Source of the DNA: Caulobacteraceae bacterium
GTDB taxonomy: Bacteria > Pseudomonadota > Alphaproteobacteria > Caulobacterales > Caulobacteraceae
NCBI GenBank assembly: GCA_947475415.1
Contig: CANJLH010000017.1
Span: 1 to 64,000, forward strand
Direction: 5' to 3'
DNA: 64,000 nt
Of the stretch, positions 35,534 to 44,610 are shown one piece after another. Position numbers and translations under genes: made by a program. The notes under the pieces are model-generated. The model had not been told where the DNA came from. It did not search any database and saw nothing but the letters and a program-made list of their open reading frames with translations. Within the stretch, counting starts at the first letter, position 1; each line of letters opens with the position of its first letter.

Positions 35534-36121
35534 TCACCCGTCCAGCGCCTCCAGCGGCTTGTCCGGAACCACCGGGGTGTGGGTCTCGGTGGCGTTGAGG
35601 AGCATCGCCAGCGTGCCATAGTTGCCGCAAAAGCCGATCAGGTGGATCAGGGGCGCCTCGCCCATCACCGCCAGAGCGCGGTCATAGACTTGGTCGGTCA
35701 CCTTGCGGTCGGTCATCAGGGTGTGAAGGAAGTCGTAGATGGCCCGCTCGTCCGGCTTCAGGTCGCGGGGCGGGCGGCCCGCACGGATGTCCTCGATGGC
35801 GGTCTCCGCAATTCCCAGATCGATGGCCTTGGGAACATGCACCCACCATTCATAGTCCGACGACCAGAACCGGGCGGTTATCAGGATGGCCAGTTCCTGA
35901 AACCGAGGTTCGATGCCGCCGCTCTCCAGGCGGGTGAAATCGCCCAGCACCGCCCGCGCCTCGGTGAACTTCGGGCTGCGGACCAGGATGTTCATCGGAC
36001 CCTGGAGGCCGCCCCGCGAACGCTTCAGCAACGGCTCCACCAGGGCGCGTTGTTCTTCATTGAGCTCAGCCTCGGAGAGGGTTCTCATCCGGCTCTCGCG
36101 ATAGCGTCCAGGCGTCGTCAT
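35534..36121 (-). CDS. Carboxymuconolactone-decarboxylase-family protein
   Basis: 195 aa from ATG 36121, preceded by GGAAGGGAAG; the longer frame to 36214 has no RBS. AhpD-like all-helical fold: GPMNILVRSPKFTEA (residues about 41-55), ELAILITARFWSSDYEWWVH (about 75-94), RAIYDFLHTLMTDRKV, LIHLIGFCGNYGTLAMLLN. No CxxC pair, so not a thioredoxin-like peroxidase. Typical of the many CMD-family proteins near aromatic or alicyclic catabolic genes. Single gene. Confidence 0.82.
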   Translation of the reverse strand: MTTPGRYRESRMRTLSEAELNEEQRALVEPLLKRSRGGLQGPMNILVRSPKFTEARAVLGDFTRLESGGIEPRFQELAILITARFWSSDYEWWVHVPKAIDLGIAETAIEDIRAGRPPRDLKPDERAIYDFLHTLMTDRKVTDQVYDRALAVMGEAPLIHLIGFCGNYGTLAMLLNATETHTPVVPDKPLEALDG

Positions 36122-36343
36122 GGATCTTCCCTTCCTCGGCTCGCGGCGAGTGGCGAATCTGCGCGGGCGTCTTAGCTCGGATCGCGGGTGGGCGCGAGAA
36201 TGGGGACAAGCCATGGAATGACGGCCAGGAATGGGGAGAGGACGCGCAGGGCAGAGGTCGTCGCAGCCGACTGATCCCTTGACCTCCCCCGGTCATCACG
36301 CAACATCGCGGCGGCGCCGCAAACGGCGCGGGGGGGAACACAC

Positions 36344-37642
36344 ATGGCCGCAACAGACGCTGACGTCGCTGGACCGACCGCCAATTCCACCCGCCGCCAG
36401 CAGGTCTACGCCGTAGTGGTTCTGCTGGCGATCTACGCCTGCCACTCCATCGACCGGGGCATCGCCGGCATCGTCATGGAACCGATCCGGAAGGAGTTCG
36501 GGGCCTCCGACGCCCAGCTCGGGTTGATCACCCTCACCTACACCCTGGCCTTCATGGCCGCGATGGTGCCGGTGGGGGTGCTGATCGACCGCAGCCGGCG
36601 TATCCGGCTGCTCGCGGTGCTGGTGACAATCTGGAGCGCCTGCACGGCGATGGCGGGTCTGGCCGGCACCCTGCCCGCCCTGATGGCGGCGCGCGCCGGG
36701 GTTGGGGCGGCTGAGGCGGGCGGACACCCCACGTCCATGTCGCTGATCTCCGACATCGTGCCCAAGGAACGGCGCGGCACATCGGTGGGCCTGTTCTATG
36801 TGGCCACCGGCATCGGCTCCATCGTGGTGTTTCTGGTCGGCGGACACATCGCCGCCAACTACGGCTGGCGCGCAACCTTCTTCATGGCCGGGGTTCCCGG
36901 GTTGCTGCTCGCTCTGCTGGCGCTGGCGACCGTGCGCGAGCCGGTGCGGGGGGCGCAGGAAGCCGTGGCGCCCGACGCGGACGCCAAGGCGCCGCCGCTG
37001 GGCAAGGTGCTGGCGTTCATGGTCGCCACGCCGGCGGTGCTGAACACCGCCATCGCGGTGATGCTGGCTTCGTCGGTGAATTCCAGCTTTCACATCTGGT
37101 TGTCCTCGTTCCTGATGCGCAACCACCACCTGGACCTAAAGCAGGTGGGCCTCGTCGGCGCCCTGGGACCGGGGATCCTGCAGGCCTGCGGCGCCCTGGC
37201 TTCCGGCTTCATCGGTGACTGGCTGGCCCGGCGTCATCCGCACCGGGTGGGTTATGCGGCCACCATGGCGATCTTCCTGATGGCGCCCTTAGGGATGGCC
37301 TATTCCCAGACGCCCAGCCTGCCGCTGGCCATCACCCTGGTTTCGATCATGGGGTTCTGCGCCGGCGCCTGGATGGCGCCCACCTTCACCTTGCTGATCG
37401 CCATCACCGCGCCGCGCATGCGCGGCGTGGTCATCGGGGTCGTGCAGATGTTGGCCGCGGCGGGCAGCGGTTTCGGCCCGGTGGTGGTGGGGCTGATCAG
37501 CGACCGCCTGGGCGGCCAAATCCACACCGCGCTGACCATCGGCCTGGCGGTGGCGGCCTGGGCGGCGGCGCACAGCTTCTTCGCGGTACGGGCCTCGGCC
37601 AAGATGCTGGCCCCGGGAGGGTCTGCAGAGGCTCAAGCATGA
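36344..37642 (+). CDS. MFS transporter (Spinster/ACS-like)
   Basis: 432 aa, twelve predicted helices. Motif A-like loop GVLIDRSRRIRLLA (residues about 77-90); helix 1 carries YACHSIDRGIAGIV; second half RHPHRVGYAATMAIFLMAP and SDRLGGQIHTALT. These features match Spinster-type or anion-cation symporter MFS proteins that carry organic acids or lipids. ATG 37639 of the next gene overlaps the stop (ATGA), so the transporter is coupled to the esterase, suggesting import of an ester or its product. Confidence 0.88.
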   Translation: MAATDADVAGPTANSTRRQQVYAVVVLLAIYACHSIDRGIAGIVMEPIRKEFGASDAQLGLITLTYTLAFMAAMVPVGVLIDRSRRIRLLAVLVTIWSACTAMAGLAGTLPALMAARAGVGAAEAGGHPTSMSLISDIVPKERRGTSVGLFYVATGIGSIVVFLVGGHIAANYGWRATFFMAGVPGLLLALLALATVREPVRGAQEAVAPDADAKAPPLGKVLAFMVATPAVLNTAIAVMLASSVNSSFHIWLSSFLMRNHHLDLKQVGLVGALGPGILQACGALASGFIGDWLARRHPHRVGYAATMAIFLMAPLGMAYSQTPSLPLAITLVSIMGFCAGAWMAPTFTLLIAITAPRMRGVVIGVVQMLAAAGSGFGPVVVGLISDRLGGQIHTALTIGLAVAAWAAAHSFFAVRASAKMLAPGGSAEAQA

Positions 37643-38754
37643 CGGCCAAGCCAACGCGGCGCGGGTTGATCGCGGCCACAGCCGCGGCCGGCGGCCTGTC
37701 TGGCGGCGCAAGCGCGGCCCCCGCCTCGGCGACGGCGCCCCTGACCATCGCCGCCCAGGGCAGCTACGCCGCCGGTGGCGCGGTTTATGACGCGCCGGGA
37801 ACCTTTGACCCGCACGCCTTCTTCTCAAACACCGGCGGCCGGAACCACGGCGACCACGCCTATGTGCGCTTCCAACGACCGGTGAAGCCCCGTCGCCTGC
37901 CGCTGGTGCTGTGGCATGGGGGCGGCCAGTTCATGAAGACCTGGGAGTCAACACCAGACGGCCGTGAGGGCTACGACACGCTGTTGCTGCGGCGCGACTG
38001 GGAGGTGCATCTGGTCGATCAGCCGCGGCGCGGCGGGGCCGGCCACGCCAACAGCACCGGCGCCATCGAGACCCTGCGCCCCATCGACAAATCCCTGTGG
38101 CATGTGTTCCGGCTGGGGGTCTATCCGGACTTCTTCCCCGGCGGACAGTTCCCGCAAACCCCTGAGGCGATCGACCAGTACTGGCGCCAGCGCGCCGACG
38201 ACACCGGCCCGGAGGATCAGGAGGTGGTGGTCGCTGGCGTTTCAGCGGTGTTCGACCGCATCGGCCGCGGGGTGCTGATCACCCACTCCAACAGCGGCAA
38301 ATGGGGCTTCGTCACCGCGGCGCGCAACACTCATGTCCGCGCCGTGGTCAGCTATGAGCCCGGCACGATCGTGGTTCCGGAAGGCTACGAGCCGGCGCCC
38401 ATCGACTCCGCTGATCCGATGATCCAGCGGATCACAACGCCAGTCGTCATCCCAGACGCCCAATTCGCCAACCTGGCCAAGATCCCCATCCAGATCGTGT
38501 TCGGCGACAATATCCCCGCTGCGGCCAGCCCCTATGCCGGCCTGGATTTTTGGCGCCATGTGCGGGCCAGGGCCTATGAATTCTGCGCTCTGATCAGGGC
38601 CCGCGGCGGCGATGCGACCGTGCTGGAGTTGCCGAAGGCAGGGATCAGCGGCAACACCCACTTCCCTTTCTCAGACCTGAACAACGTCGCGGTGGCCGAC
38701 GAGCTGAGCGCGTATCTGCAAAGCCGCAAGCTCGACCGATATTTCGAACCTTGA
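37639..38754 (+). CDS. Alpha/beta-hydrolase fold esterase, exported
   Basis: 371 aa. N-terminal TRRGLIAATAAAGGLSGGASAAPA looks like a Tat-type signal (two Arg, then hydrophobic run, AxA). Hydrolase landmarks: LVLWHGGGQFMKTWE (residues about 91-105, oxyanion), VHLVDQPRRGGAG, nucleophile elbow LITHSNSGKWGF (about 213), C-terminal GNTHFPFSDLNN with candidate His. Predicted periplasmic ester hydrolase acting with the adjacent MFS transporter; exact substrate unknown. Confidence 0.8.
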   Translation: MTAKPTRRGLIAATAAAGGLSGGASAAPASATAPLTIAAQGSYAAGGAVYDAPGTFDPHAFFSNTGGRNHGDHAYVRFQRPVKPRRLPLVLWHGGGQFMKTWESTPDGREGYDTLLLRRDWEVHLVDQPRRGGAGHANSTGAIETLRPIDKSLWHVFRLGVYPDFFPGGQFPQTPEAIDQYWRQRADDTGPEDQEVVVAGVSAVFDRIGRGVLITHSNSGKWGFVTAARNTHVRAVVSYEPGTIVVPEGYEPAPIDSADPMIQRITTPVVIPDAQFANLAKIPIQIVFGDNIPAAASPYAGLDFWRHVRARAYEFCALIRARGGDATVLELPKAGISGNTHFPFSDLNNVAVADELSAYLQSRKLDRYFEP

Positions 38755-38771
38755 CCCCGAAAGGACCGCCC

Positions 38772-39173
38772 ATGCTCACCCTGGATGAGGCCCAACGCGT
38801 GATCGCCGCAGCCCGTGCGGAGGCGGAGGCGAAAGGCGAACGCATCGGCATTGTGGTGGTCGACACCCGCGGCGATGTGAAGGCCTCGGCCCGCTGCGAC
38901 GGCGCCGTGTTCCGGGCCATGCAGCTTGCCGACGGCAAGGCCTACGCCTCCGCCACCCACGGCCAGCCCAGTTCCGCCCTGCTGCCGCGCGCCGACACCG
39001 CGGTGATGCGGGCGCTGCTGCAGCTGGAACATGGCCGGATGATCCCCGTGCCAGGCGCGGTGCCGCTGATCCGCGACGGGGCGGTCCTGGGCGCTGTGGG
39101 GATATCGGGCGCGCCCAGCGGTGAGCGCGACGAAGAGATCGCCGCAGCCGGGGCGGCGGCGCTCAAGACTTAA
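38772..39173 (+). CDS. GlcG/HbpS-family heme-binding-type protein
   Basis: 133 aa from ATG 38772 (RBS GAAAGGA); the TTG at 38751 is less likely. GlcG fold markers: TLDEAQRVIAAARAEAEAKG, IVVVDTRGDVKASARCDGA, GKAYASATHG, VPGAVPLIRDGAVLGAVGISG in blocks. Members bind heme or sit beside oxidases and aromatic-degradation genes without a proven catalytic role. Third gene of the MFS-esterase unit; its last 11 bases overlap the convergent TIM-barrel gene. Confidence 0.82.
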   Translation: MLTLDEAQRVIAAARAEAEAKGERIGIVVVDTRGDVKASARCDGAVFRAMQLADGKAYASATHGQPSSALLPRADTAVMRALLQLEHGRMIPVPGAVPLIRDGAVLGAVGISGAPSGERDEEIAAAGAAALKT

Positions 39174-40005
39174 GGGCGGCCTTCACGATCGGTCGCAGGC
39201 TGTCGGCGCTGGCCCGGGCGGCGTCCAGGGGCGTCATGCGCGGCAACTCGTCATTGAACACCTCGACGCCCACGGGGAGTTCCGGGTGCGCCTTGAGGAT
39301 CAGCGCCAGCATCTCGGCCAGCGGCAGCTCGCCCTCTCCAGGCAGCAGACGGTTTGGGTCGTCAACCGCGGCCAACTTCAGGTCGCTGAGCTGGATTGCC
39401 CCGATCAGCGATGCATAACGCGCCACATCCGCCACGCCGCCGCCGGAACGAGTCAGGTGGCGGGTGTCGAACATGATCCCCAGGTTGGGCGCGCCGGTCA
39501 TTTCGATCAGCGCCGCCGCCGCGGCGATGTCATGAATGCCGGTGCCTGGGATGAACTCGGCCACGATCCGCAACCCGTGGCTGGCCGCGCGGCCGCAGAT
39601 CGCGGTCAGGGCCTCGGCGATCGCGTCACGTGGCGTCGCCGGATCAGCCCCGAAATGCACGATATTGATCGAGTCAGCCCCCAGCGCCTCGGCTGAACGG
39701 TAAAACGCGTCCTCCGGCGTGGTGAAGGTGCGGCTGACATCGCGCCCATGGAACGATCGGTAGGGGTCAATCGCCGCTCCGGTGGGGATCCCCGGCAGGC
39801 CGCTGCCGAACCCGTCGATGTTGCTGACCCGCACGCCGGCGTCGCTGAGACGCGCCCGCAGTTCGGCAGCCGGAAGCCCAGCCTCGGCGTGCAAGGTCGG
39901 GTTAGCGGTGATCGCGCCAAAGCCAGTGGCTGCGGCTGCGGAGATCAGCTCCACCAGGCTGGCCTGGCGCACCGTGCCGCAGCAGAGTTCGAGTTCCGGC
40001 GTCAT
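39163..40005 (-). CDS. Sugar-phosphate isomerase/epimerase-like TIM-barrel protein
   Basis: 280 aa. AP-endonuclease-2/xylose-isomerase-like barrel: ELCCGTVRQASLVELI at the N-terminus and metal-site acidic residues in IVAEFIPGTG, GIMFDTRHL, IQLSDLKL and VGVEVFNDEL. Binds divalent metal; isomerase, epimerase or lyase on a small sugar acid. It overlaps GlcG at the 3' ends by 11 bp and starts 11 bp after the upstream SDR gene, so it is in that operon. Confidence 0.82.
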   Translation of the reverse strand: MTPELELCCGTVRQASLVELISAAAATGFGAITANPTLHAEAGLPAAELRARLSDAGVRVSNIDGFGSGLPGIPTGAAIDPYRSFHGRDVSRTFTTPEDAFYRSAEALGADSINIVHFGADPATPRDAIAEALTAICGRAASHGLRIVAEFIPGTGIHDIAAAAALIEMTGAPNLGIMFDTRHLTRSGGGVADVARYASLIGAIQLSDLKLAAVDDPNRLLPGEGELPLAEMLALILKAHPELPVGVEVFNDELPRMTPLDAARASADSLRPIVKAALKS

Positions 40006-40016
40006 CGGGGTTGCTT

Positions 40017-40856
40017 TCAGCTGGCCTTGAAATTGGCGAAGGCGTTGGTGAGCCGGCTTGGCACGGCGTGCAGCATTCGCCCGCCATCCACCGGCAGCAC
40101 CGCCCCGGTGGTGAAGGACGCCGCGTCGCTGAGCAGGAAGGCGACGGCGTTGGCGATCTCAGAGGTGGCGCCATGGCGACGCATGGGCATCTTCGACACG
40201 ATGTCCTCGACCACGGCCTTGTCTGCAAACAGGGCCTGGGCGCCGTGTGACTCGATCATCGCCGGCGGGATGATGTTGAAGCGGATGTTGTTCTGGCCGA
40301 ATTCGGCGGCGAAATTCTTCATCATCTGCACCTCGGCGGCGCGCATGCAGGCGGTCAGCGAACGCTCCGAGGTGGCTTCGAAACAGGAGCCGGAGCCGAT
40401 GTAGACCACAGAGCCGCCCCCGACCTTCGCCATGTGCGGAATGCACTGGCTGGTGATCCACCACTTGGACTTGAAGAAGTGCTGGAACTCGTGGTCCATC
40501 TCCTCGTCCGGCGTGTCGATGGCCGAGCCGAACCAGGGCCTTAGCGAGGGGCAATAGACCAGCGAGGTCACCTTGCCGAACCGCTCCAGGGCGGTGTCCA
40601 CCAGCGCCTGCAGGTCGGCCTTCACCCCCATGTCTCCGGCCTTGCCGACCGCCAGGACCTTTCCGCCGCCGTGCTTGGTGTTCAGCTCGTCAGCCAGGGA
40701 GTCCACGTCGGCCTGGGTGCGGGCGTTGATCACCACCCGGGCGCCGCTGGCCGCCAGCAGTCGCGATGTCGCCTCGCCCATCCCCTTGGTGCCGCCGACC
40801 ACGATGGCGACCTTGTCCGACAGATCGAACTGAACCTGACCCATTTGCTGTCCCAT
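40017..40856 (-). CDS. SDR-family protein lacking the YxxxK motif
   Basis: 279 aa from ATG 40856 (ATG 40844 is an alternative). Cofactor site normal: VAIVVGGTKGMGEATSRLL (residues about 13-31). Position of NNAG reads YCPSL, the Ser region is YIGSGSCFEA, and the catalytic block is RSLTACMRAAEVQMMK: no Tyr and Arg in place of Lys. C-terminus TTGAVLPVDGG is canonical. Similar in design to the 23885-24709 protein. Probably NAD(P)-binding with altered or absent redox chemistry. Confidence 0.78.
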   Translation of the reverse strand: MGQQMGQVQFDLSDKVAIVVGGTKGMGEATSRLLAASGARVVINARTQADVDSLADELNTKHGGGKVLAVGKAGDMGVKADLQALVDTALERFGKVTSLVYCPSLRPWFGSAIDTPDEEMDHEFQHFFKSKWWITSQCIPHMAKVGGGSVVYIGSGSCFEATSERSLTACMRAAEVQMMKNFAAEFGQNNIRFNIIPPAMIESHGAQALFADKAVVEDIVSKMPMRRHGATSEIANAVAFLLSDAASFTTGAVLPVDGGRMLHAVPSRLTNAFANFKAS

Positions 40857-41113
40857 TCTCCCAATAGTTCCTGATGGTGATTTCGCATCGCTGTCACGGC
40901 GATGCAACCGCAGGCGTGGAGAGGGATGCGGGGCGCGCAGCGTGAAAATCGGGCCCGGTTTGTGACTTTCGGCGGAACAAGCCCATACAAAGCACCGTCA
41001 AGTCCAAATCTGGGGGGTGCGTCCGGTAGTGACGTGGGATGGCGCGGCCGCGGCGTGGCGCAGCCAAGACACCAGTGCTACGCACGGCGCCTGACAACCA
41101 GGGTGGAAAGCAG

Positions 41114-42208
41114 ATGAGCGGACTTAGCAATTCCGTCGAGGGGCCGGAGCTTCCCCACACGATAGAAGAATTGACACCCGCCTATCTCTCCGGACTGCTT
41201 GGTCAGAGCTTTCCCGATGTGCGCGTCACCGCGTTGGAGGTCGTCGAAACAAAGGTCGGCCATACCGGCAAGGCGCGCCTCAAGTTGGAGCTTGATCCGA
41301 CGGGCCGGGTGGAGGGCGTGCCGACTGAGGTCTGTATCAAGGGCAGCCTCTCCGCCCGGTATGGCGGCACCCGCATCCATATCCTTGAGGCGCAATTCTA
41401 CGCCTTCATGAGACAGTGGGCCGGACTGCCGCTGGCCCGCCATTACGGCTCCGAGTGGCGCAGTACGCCGAACAAGCAGGGTCTCGTGTTGATCGAGGAC
41501 CTGATCGCGGCGGGCGGCCGGTTTGGCCACAGCAATGACCAGATGGGCGTCGACGCGGTCGCCGCAGGACTGGAGACGCTGGCCAGGATCCACGGCGCGA
41601 CCTGGGACCATCCGGACCTGCCGAGTCTGGACTGGCTGCCGCTGTCGATGGGCACGCGGATGGACGACGACCAGGTTAGCCTGTTCGAGGATTTCCGTCG
41701 GCGCAACTATGAACGGGATGACTATAGGGCGTTCCTGCCGGACTGGGCCTATGACCGGCGCGGCGAATTCACCCGCGCCTACGCGGCGCTGTGCGAGATT
41801 GAGAAGACGCTGAAGCCGCGTTGCCTGGTGCACGGCGACGCACACCAGGGCAACAGTTGCGTCCGCGCCAATGGCGAGCGGGCCTGGGTGGACTGGCAGG
41901 TGGCGCGCCGCGGGTCGCCGTGGCGCGACGTGTCCTATTTCATCGTCGGATCGCTGACCATCGAGGAACGGCGGGCGTCCGAACGTGAATTGCTTCGCCA
42001 GTATCGCGAGCATCTTGGCGCCCACGGCGCCGCAATCCCCTCGCAAGACGAGATGTGGGCGTCGTACCGGCGTTGGGCGATGTACGGCTGTCAGTCGTGG
42101 ATCGGCAGCCTCGACGAGTGGGGACAGAAGGCGGCGCCGATGAGTGAACGCTTCTTCACGGCCCTGGATGACCTCGAAACCTTGAAGGCCTTGTCGGTGG
42201 CTTTCTGA
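41114..42208 (+). CDS. Aminoglycoside-phosphotransferase/ecdysteroid-kinase-like protein
   Basis: 364 aa from ATG 41114 (RBS GGAAAG); the frame extends to 41039. Kinase-like APH fold: catalytic LVHGDAHQGNSCV (residues about 238-250) and metal-binding AWVDWQVARRGSPWRDVSYF (DxQ variant of DFG). The N-terminal lobe has AKLKLEL- and VCIKGSL-type strands. Such proteins in catabolic bacteria are annotated as phosphotransferases of unknown substrate; antibiotic resistance should not be inferred. Followed by a dienelactone hydrolase gene on the same strand. Confidence 0.82.
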   Translation: MSGLSNSVEGPELPHTIEELTPAYLSGLLGQSFPDVRVTALEVVETKVGHTGKARLKLELDPTGRVEGVPTEVCIKGSLSARYGGTRIHILEAQFYAFMRQWAGLPLARHYGSEWRSTPNKQGLVLIEDLIAAGGRFGHSNDQMGVDAVAAGLETLARIHGATWDHPDLPSLDWLPLSMGTRMDDDQVSLFEDFRRRNYERDDYRAFLPDWAYDRRGEFTRAYAALCEIEKTLKPRCLVHGDAHQGNSCVRANGERAWVDWQVARRGSPWRDVSYFIVGSLTIEERRASERELLRQYREHLGAHGAAIPSQDEMWASYRRWAMYGCQSWIGSLDEWGQKAAPMSERFFTALDDLETLKALSVAF

Positions 42209-42280
42209 GGGACGGGGAACCGGGACATCGCGCAATTGAGGCGGCCGGGGTTTCAGCGCAATTTCAGGGGTATAGGCACC

Positions 42281-43015
42281 GTGTCGACGCCATTCGATCT
42301 AAGAGAGTTCACCTATGCCCACGACGGCCTGGCGCTGAAGGGCCAGCTGGCGGTTCCCGACGGGCCGGGCCCGCACCCGGCGGTGCTGGTGATGCACTCG
42401 GCCCTGGGGCTAGGCGAACTGGTCTGCCAAAGGGCGCTGGACCTGGCGGCGATGGGATATGTCGCCCTGGCCACGGACATGTACGGCCTGGGCCGGCGCG
42501 AGCCCGACTTCGAGGCGCACACCGCCCAGCACCACGCGCTGCAAGCCGATCACCCGCGCCTGCGCGCCCGGGTGGCGGCCAGCTTTGAGGCGGTTCGCGC
42601 CTTGCCTGATGTGGATCCCCGGCGCATCGGCGCGATCGGCTACTGCTTTGGCGGACAATGTGTCCTCGAACTCGCCCGCAGCGGGGCGCAGGTGGCGGCG
42701 GTGGTGAGCTTCCACGGCCTGTTGAAGACCCAGGCGCCGGCGCGGGCGGGCGCGACCGGGGCCAAGATCCTGGCGATCACCGGCGCCCACGACCCCTATG
42801 CGCCAGCCGAAGACGTGGACGCCTTCCAGAAGGAGATGGCCGCGGCCGGGGCCGACTGGCAGCTGACGGTCTATGGCCAGGGCTGGCACTCTTTCACCGA
42901 TCCCGAGATCGACGCGAAGTTCGACATTCCAGGTGTGCGCTATGACCGGGTCCTCGACCGATTGTCCTGGGACCAGGCGGTGGCGTTTTTGGACGCGGCG
43001 CTGGGGGGCGGGTGA
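42281..43015 (+). CDS. Dienelactone-hydrolase-family protein
   Basis: 244 aa from GTG 42281, which has AGGGG about 10 bases upstream; the frame is open to TTG 42236. Cys nucleophile in GAIGYCFGGQCVLELA (Cys near residue 122), catalytic Asp in GAHDPYAP, His in GQGWHSFTDP, all as in DLH. Strand MHSALGLGELV matches the oxyanion region. Hydrolyses dienelactones or other small esters and thioesters. Confidence 0.88.
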   Translation: MSTPFDLREFTYAHDGLALKGQLAVPDGPGPHPAVLVMHSALGLGELVCQRALDLAAMGYVALATDMYGLGRREPDFEAHTAQHHALQADHPRLRARVAASFEAVRALPDVDPRRIGAIGYCFGGQCVLELARSGAQVAAVVSFHGLLKTQAPARAGATGAKILAITGAHDPYAPAEDVDAFQKEMAAAGADWQLTVYGQGWHSFTDPEIDAKFDIPGVRYDRVLDRLSWDQAVAFLDAALGGG

Positions 43016-43379
43016 GTGGAGGGGGCTGGGAGAGGGGCGGAGCCGGCCAGGGCGGGCCTTAAATTCCATGGCCAGAGTTTGCCTGCCGACCCGGCGAACT
43101 CGCAATCCGCCATGGGACTTCGGGCGGGGAGTATCCCCGGTGGGGATTGTTGTTCCTGTCATCCAAATTCCCACCAAGGGTAGCCCGCGTTACATCGCGG
43201 ACCTCGCCCAGGTTGCCGTTACATTGTGGATTGCCCCTTCCAAAGTGAGCATTTTGGGAACCTTGTCGCGCCGTGACTCCCGATCCACCCTTGCGGTCGG
43301 TCAGATATTCATTCCACTCAAGAGAACTATGATGCAATTGTAGGAAGGGCAAGCGCACCGAAGTGATGGGGGTTATGAG
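43016..43379. other. Intergenic region, no gene supported
   Basis: 364 bp between the DLH gene and the YbjN-like gene. I see no credible ORF. It contains a small perfect palindrome, ATCCCC-GGT-GGGGAT (43134-43148), and becomes progressively more A+T-rich toward the following gene. Confidence 0.6.
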
Positions 43380-43865
43380 ATGATCAATTCTCGGGTTGGA
43401 TTTTTGGTTCTCGCATTAGTTTTCGCAGTTTCCACAACTGCTAGAGCTGCAAACGTAACGCCGTTTTCTCCGCAAACCTTGGTTTCCGCAATTCAGAATG
43501 CAGGATATAAAGCCTCCCTCACCAAGAATGATGATGGAGATCCGTTGATTAATACCGCAGCGGATGGGAGTGATTTCTGGATATACTTGTCGGGCTGCGA
43601 AAAAAATAAATCATGCTACAATTTGGAATTCGTCGGGCTGTGGAATTGTGCTGAAGCCATAAAAAAATGCCAGGAAGTCGCGGACGAAACAAATAAAAAT
43701 GAGAACCCTCTAAAAGTTATGATAACTAATGAGGGAAAGACAGCCGCTCCATTTCTGTATATGTTCTTATACGAAGGCGGAATTTCCGAGGAATTGTTTA
43801 TCCGTAACTTTGAGAAATTTAGCTTTTACAATAGGAATTTTTCAGATGAAGTTTCGAAGAAGTGA
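43380..43865 (+). CDS. Secreted YbjN-domain-like protein, A+T-rich
   Basis: 161 aa. Signal peptide MINSRVGFLVLALVFAVSTTARA (split at the hydrophobic core), cleavage before ANV. YbjN-type layout: TLVSAIQNAGYKASLTKNDDGDPLI (two blocks), SDFWIYLSGCEKNKSCYNLEFV, and a C-terminal FEKFSFYNRN; the two Cys may form a disulfide. Base composition and codon use (AAA, AAT, ATA, TTT) are strikingly A+T-rich compared with neighbours, and an IS remnant follows, so it is likely acquired. Function unknown. Confidence 0.72.
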   Translation: MINSRVGFLVLALVFAVSTTARAANVTPFSPQTLVSAIQNAGYKASLTKNDDGDPLINTAADGSDFWIYLSGCEKNKSCYNLEFVGLWNCAEAIKKCQEVADETNKNENPLKVMITNEGKTAAPFLYMFLYEGGISEELFIRNFEKFSFYNRNFSDEVSKK

Positions 43866-43995
43866 GTTGTCGCGCGCAGGGCGCGTGCCTACCCCTTCCG
43901 CCCTTCTTCCCGCGCCTGTATTGCCTGCGAGAGCAGTCGCCCTTTTGAGAGTGTGTGAAGGTCAATAAATGGAAGGGCCCTAGAGCGTCGCGTCA

Positions 43996-44280
43996 TTAGA
44001 CGGAACCATACCCGGCGTTGACGAGGCAGCGTGCGCATTCCTGTGGAGTGAAGAGTTCGAGGAGCCGCCCGGCCTTGCACCATGCGGCCTCAACGCTGCG
44101 AGGCTGGGCTTTGCGCATGAGGTGTTTGAGCCTGGCGAAGACCTGCTCGATCGGGATGAGGTCTGGGCAGTAGGGCGGCAGGAAGATCAAGTGGGCGCCC
44201 CTGGCTCTGATGGCGGCTGTGGCGGCCTTGCCCTTGTGGCTGCCGAGGTTGTCCATAATCACAAGGTGTTGCTGTAATAG
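43996..44280 (-). pseudogene. Truncated IS630-family transposase (C-terminal DDE part)
   Basis: Reads the last ~95 residues of an IS630-type transposase: VIMDNLGSHKG (second catalytic Asp block), IFLPPYCPDLIPIEQVFARLK (split; the third acidic residue is the Glu of PIEQ), ending GYGSV. The 5' portion is missing; upstream sequence is an unrelated REP-like element. The sequence GAGCGTCGCGTCATTAGACGG at 43984-44004 (partial) next to the stop resembles an IS630-type terminus. Confidence 0.85.
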
Positions 44281-44368
44281 TGGGCACACGCACCACTTCT
44301 TGCCATGAGCCCTTTTCAGCCTGAACAGCTGGACCCGTTCCGCGGCCATGAAAGCAAAAAAGCCTGGG

Positions 44369-44386
44369 TCCCGGCCTTCGCCGGGA
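44369..44386. repeat. REP-like intergenic palindrome
   Basis: TCCCGGC-CTTC-GCCGGGA (44369-44386), a perfect stem of seven G-C-rich pairs within the common 'VPAFAGMSG' translating intergenic repeat seen in many alphaproteobacteria. Only one copy is found here. Confidence 0.7.
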
Positions 44387-44422
44387 TGAGCGGTGAAGGG
44401 GTCAGTTTCTTCGCAGCGCCGC

Positions 44423-44610
44423 CTACCGGCAAGACAAGTTCGCCGCCTCGCACACCTCGCCGGGAACATTGGCCTTCGGCCTGTCGAACACCGACTTCTG
44501 CGGATAGAGGCAAAGCAGGAAGTCCCGCGGCGGGCCCGTCGAGATCGGGACCGGGATCAGCCGGTCGCCGGTCAGCTCCTTGAGCGCCAGGGGCACGTCG
44601 GCGTTGGCGC
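44423..44610 (-). pseudogene. 3' fragment of a second tannase/feruloyl-esterase-like gene
   Basis: Minus-strand reading from 44610 to the TAG at 44423 gives about 62 residues (ANADVPLALKELTGDR, RDFLLCLYPQKSVFDR, ending AANLSCR) that align without gaps to the C-terminus of the intact tannase-like protein at 47743-49425. It starts directly against the stop codon of the TonB receptor. No start codon or catalytic residues remain, so it is a duplicated gene end. Confidence 0.9.

Noticed and set aside
43134-43148. Palindrome ATCCCC-GGT-GGGGAT
   Set aside because: Too short and isolated to call an operator or terminator; noted only in the intergenic entry.
44305-44583. Plus-strand ORF starting in the REP-like element
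   Set aside because: The AFAGMSG translation is the signature of a non-coding intergenic repeat; the rest is antisense to the tannase fragment.
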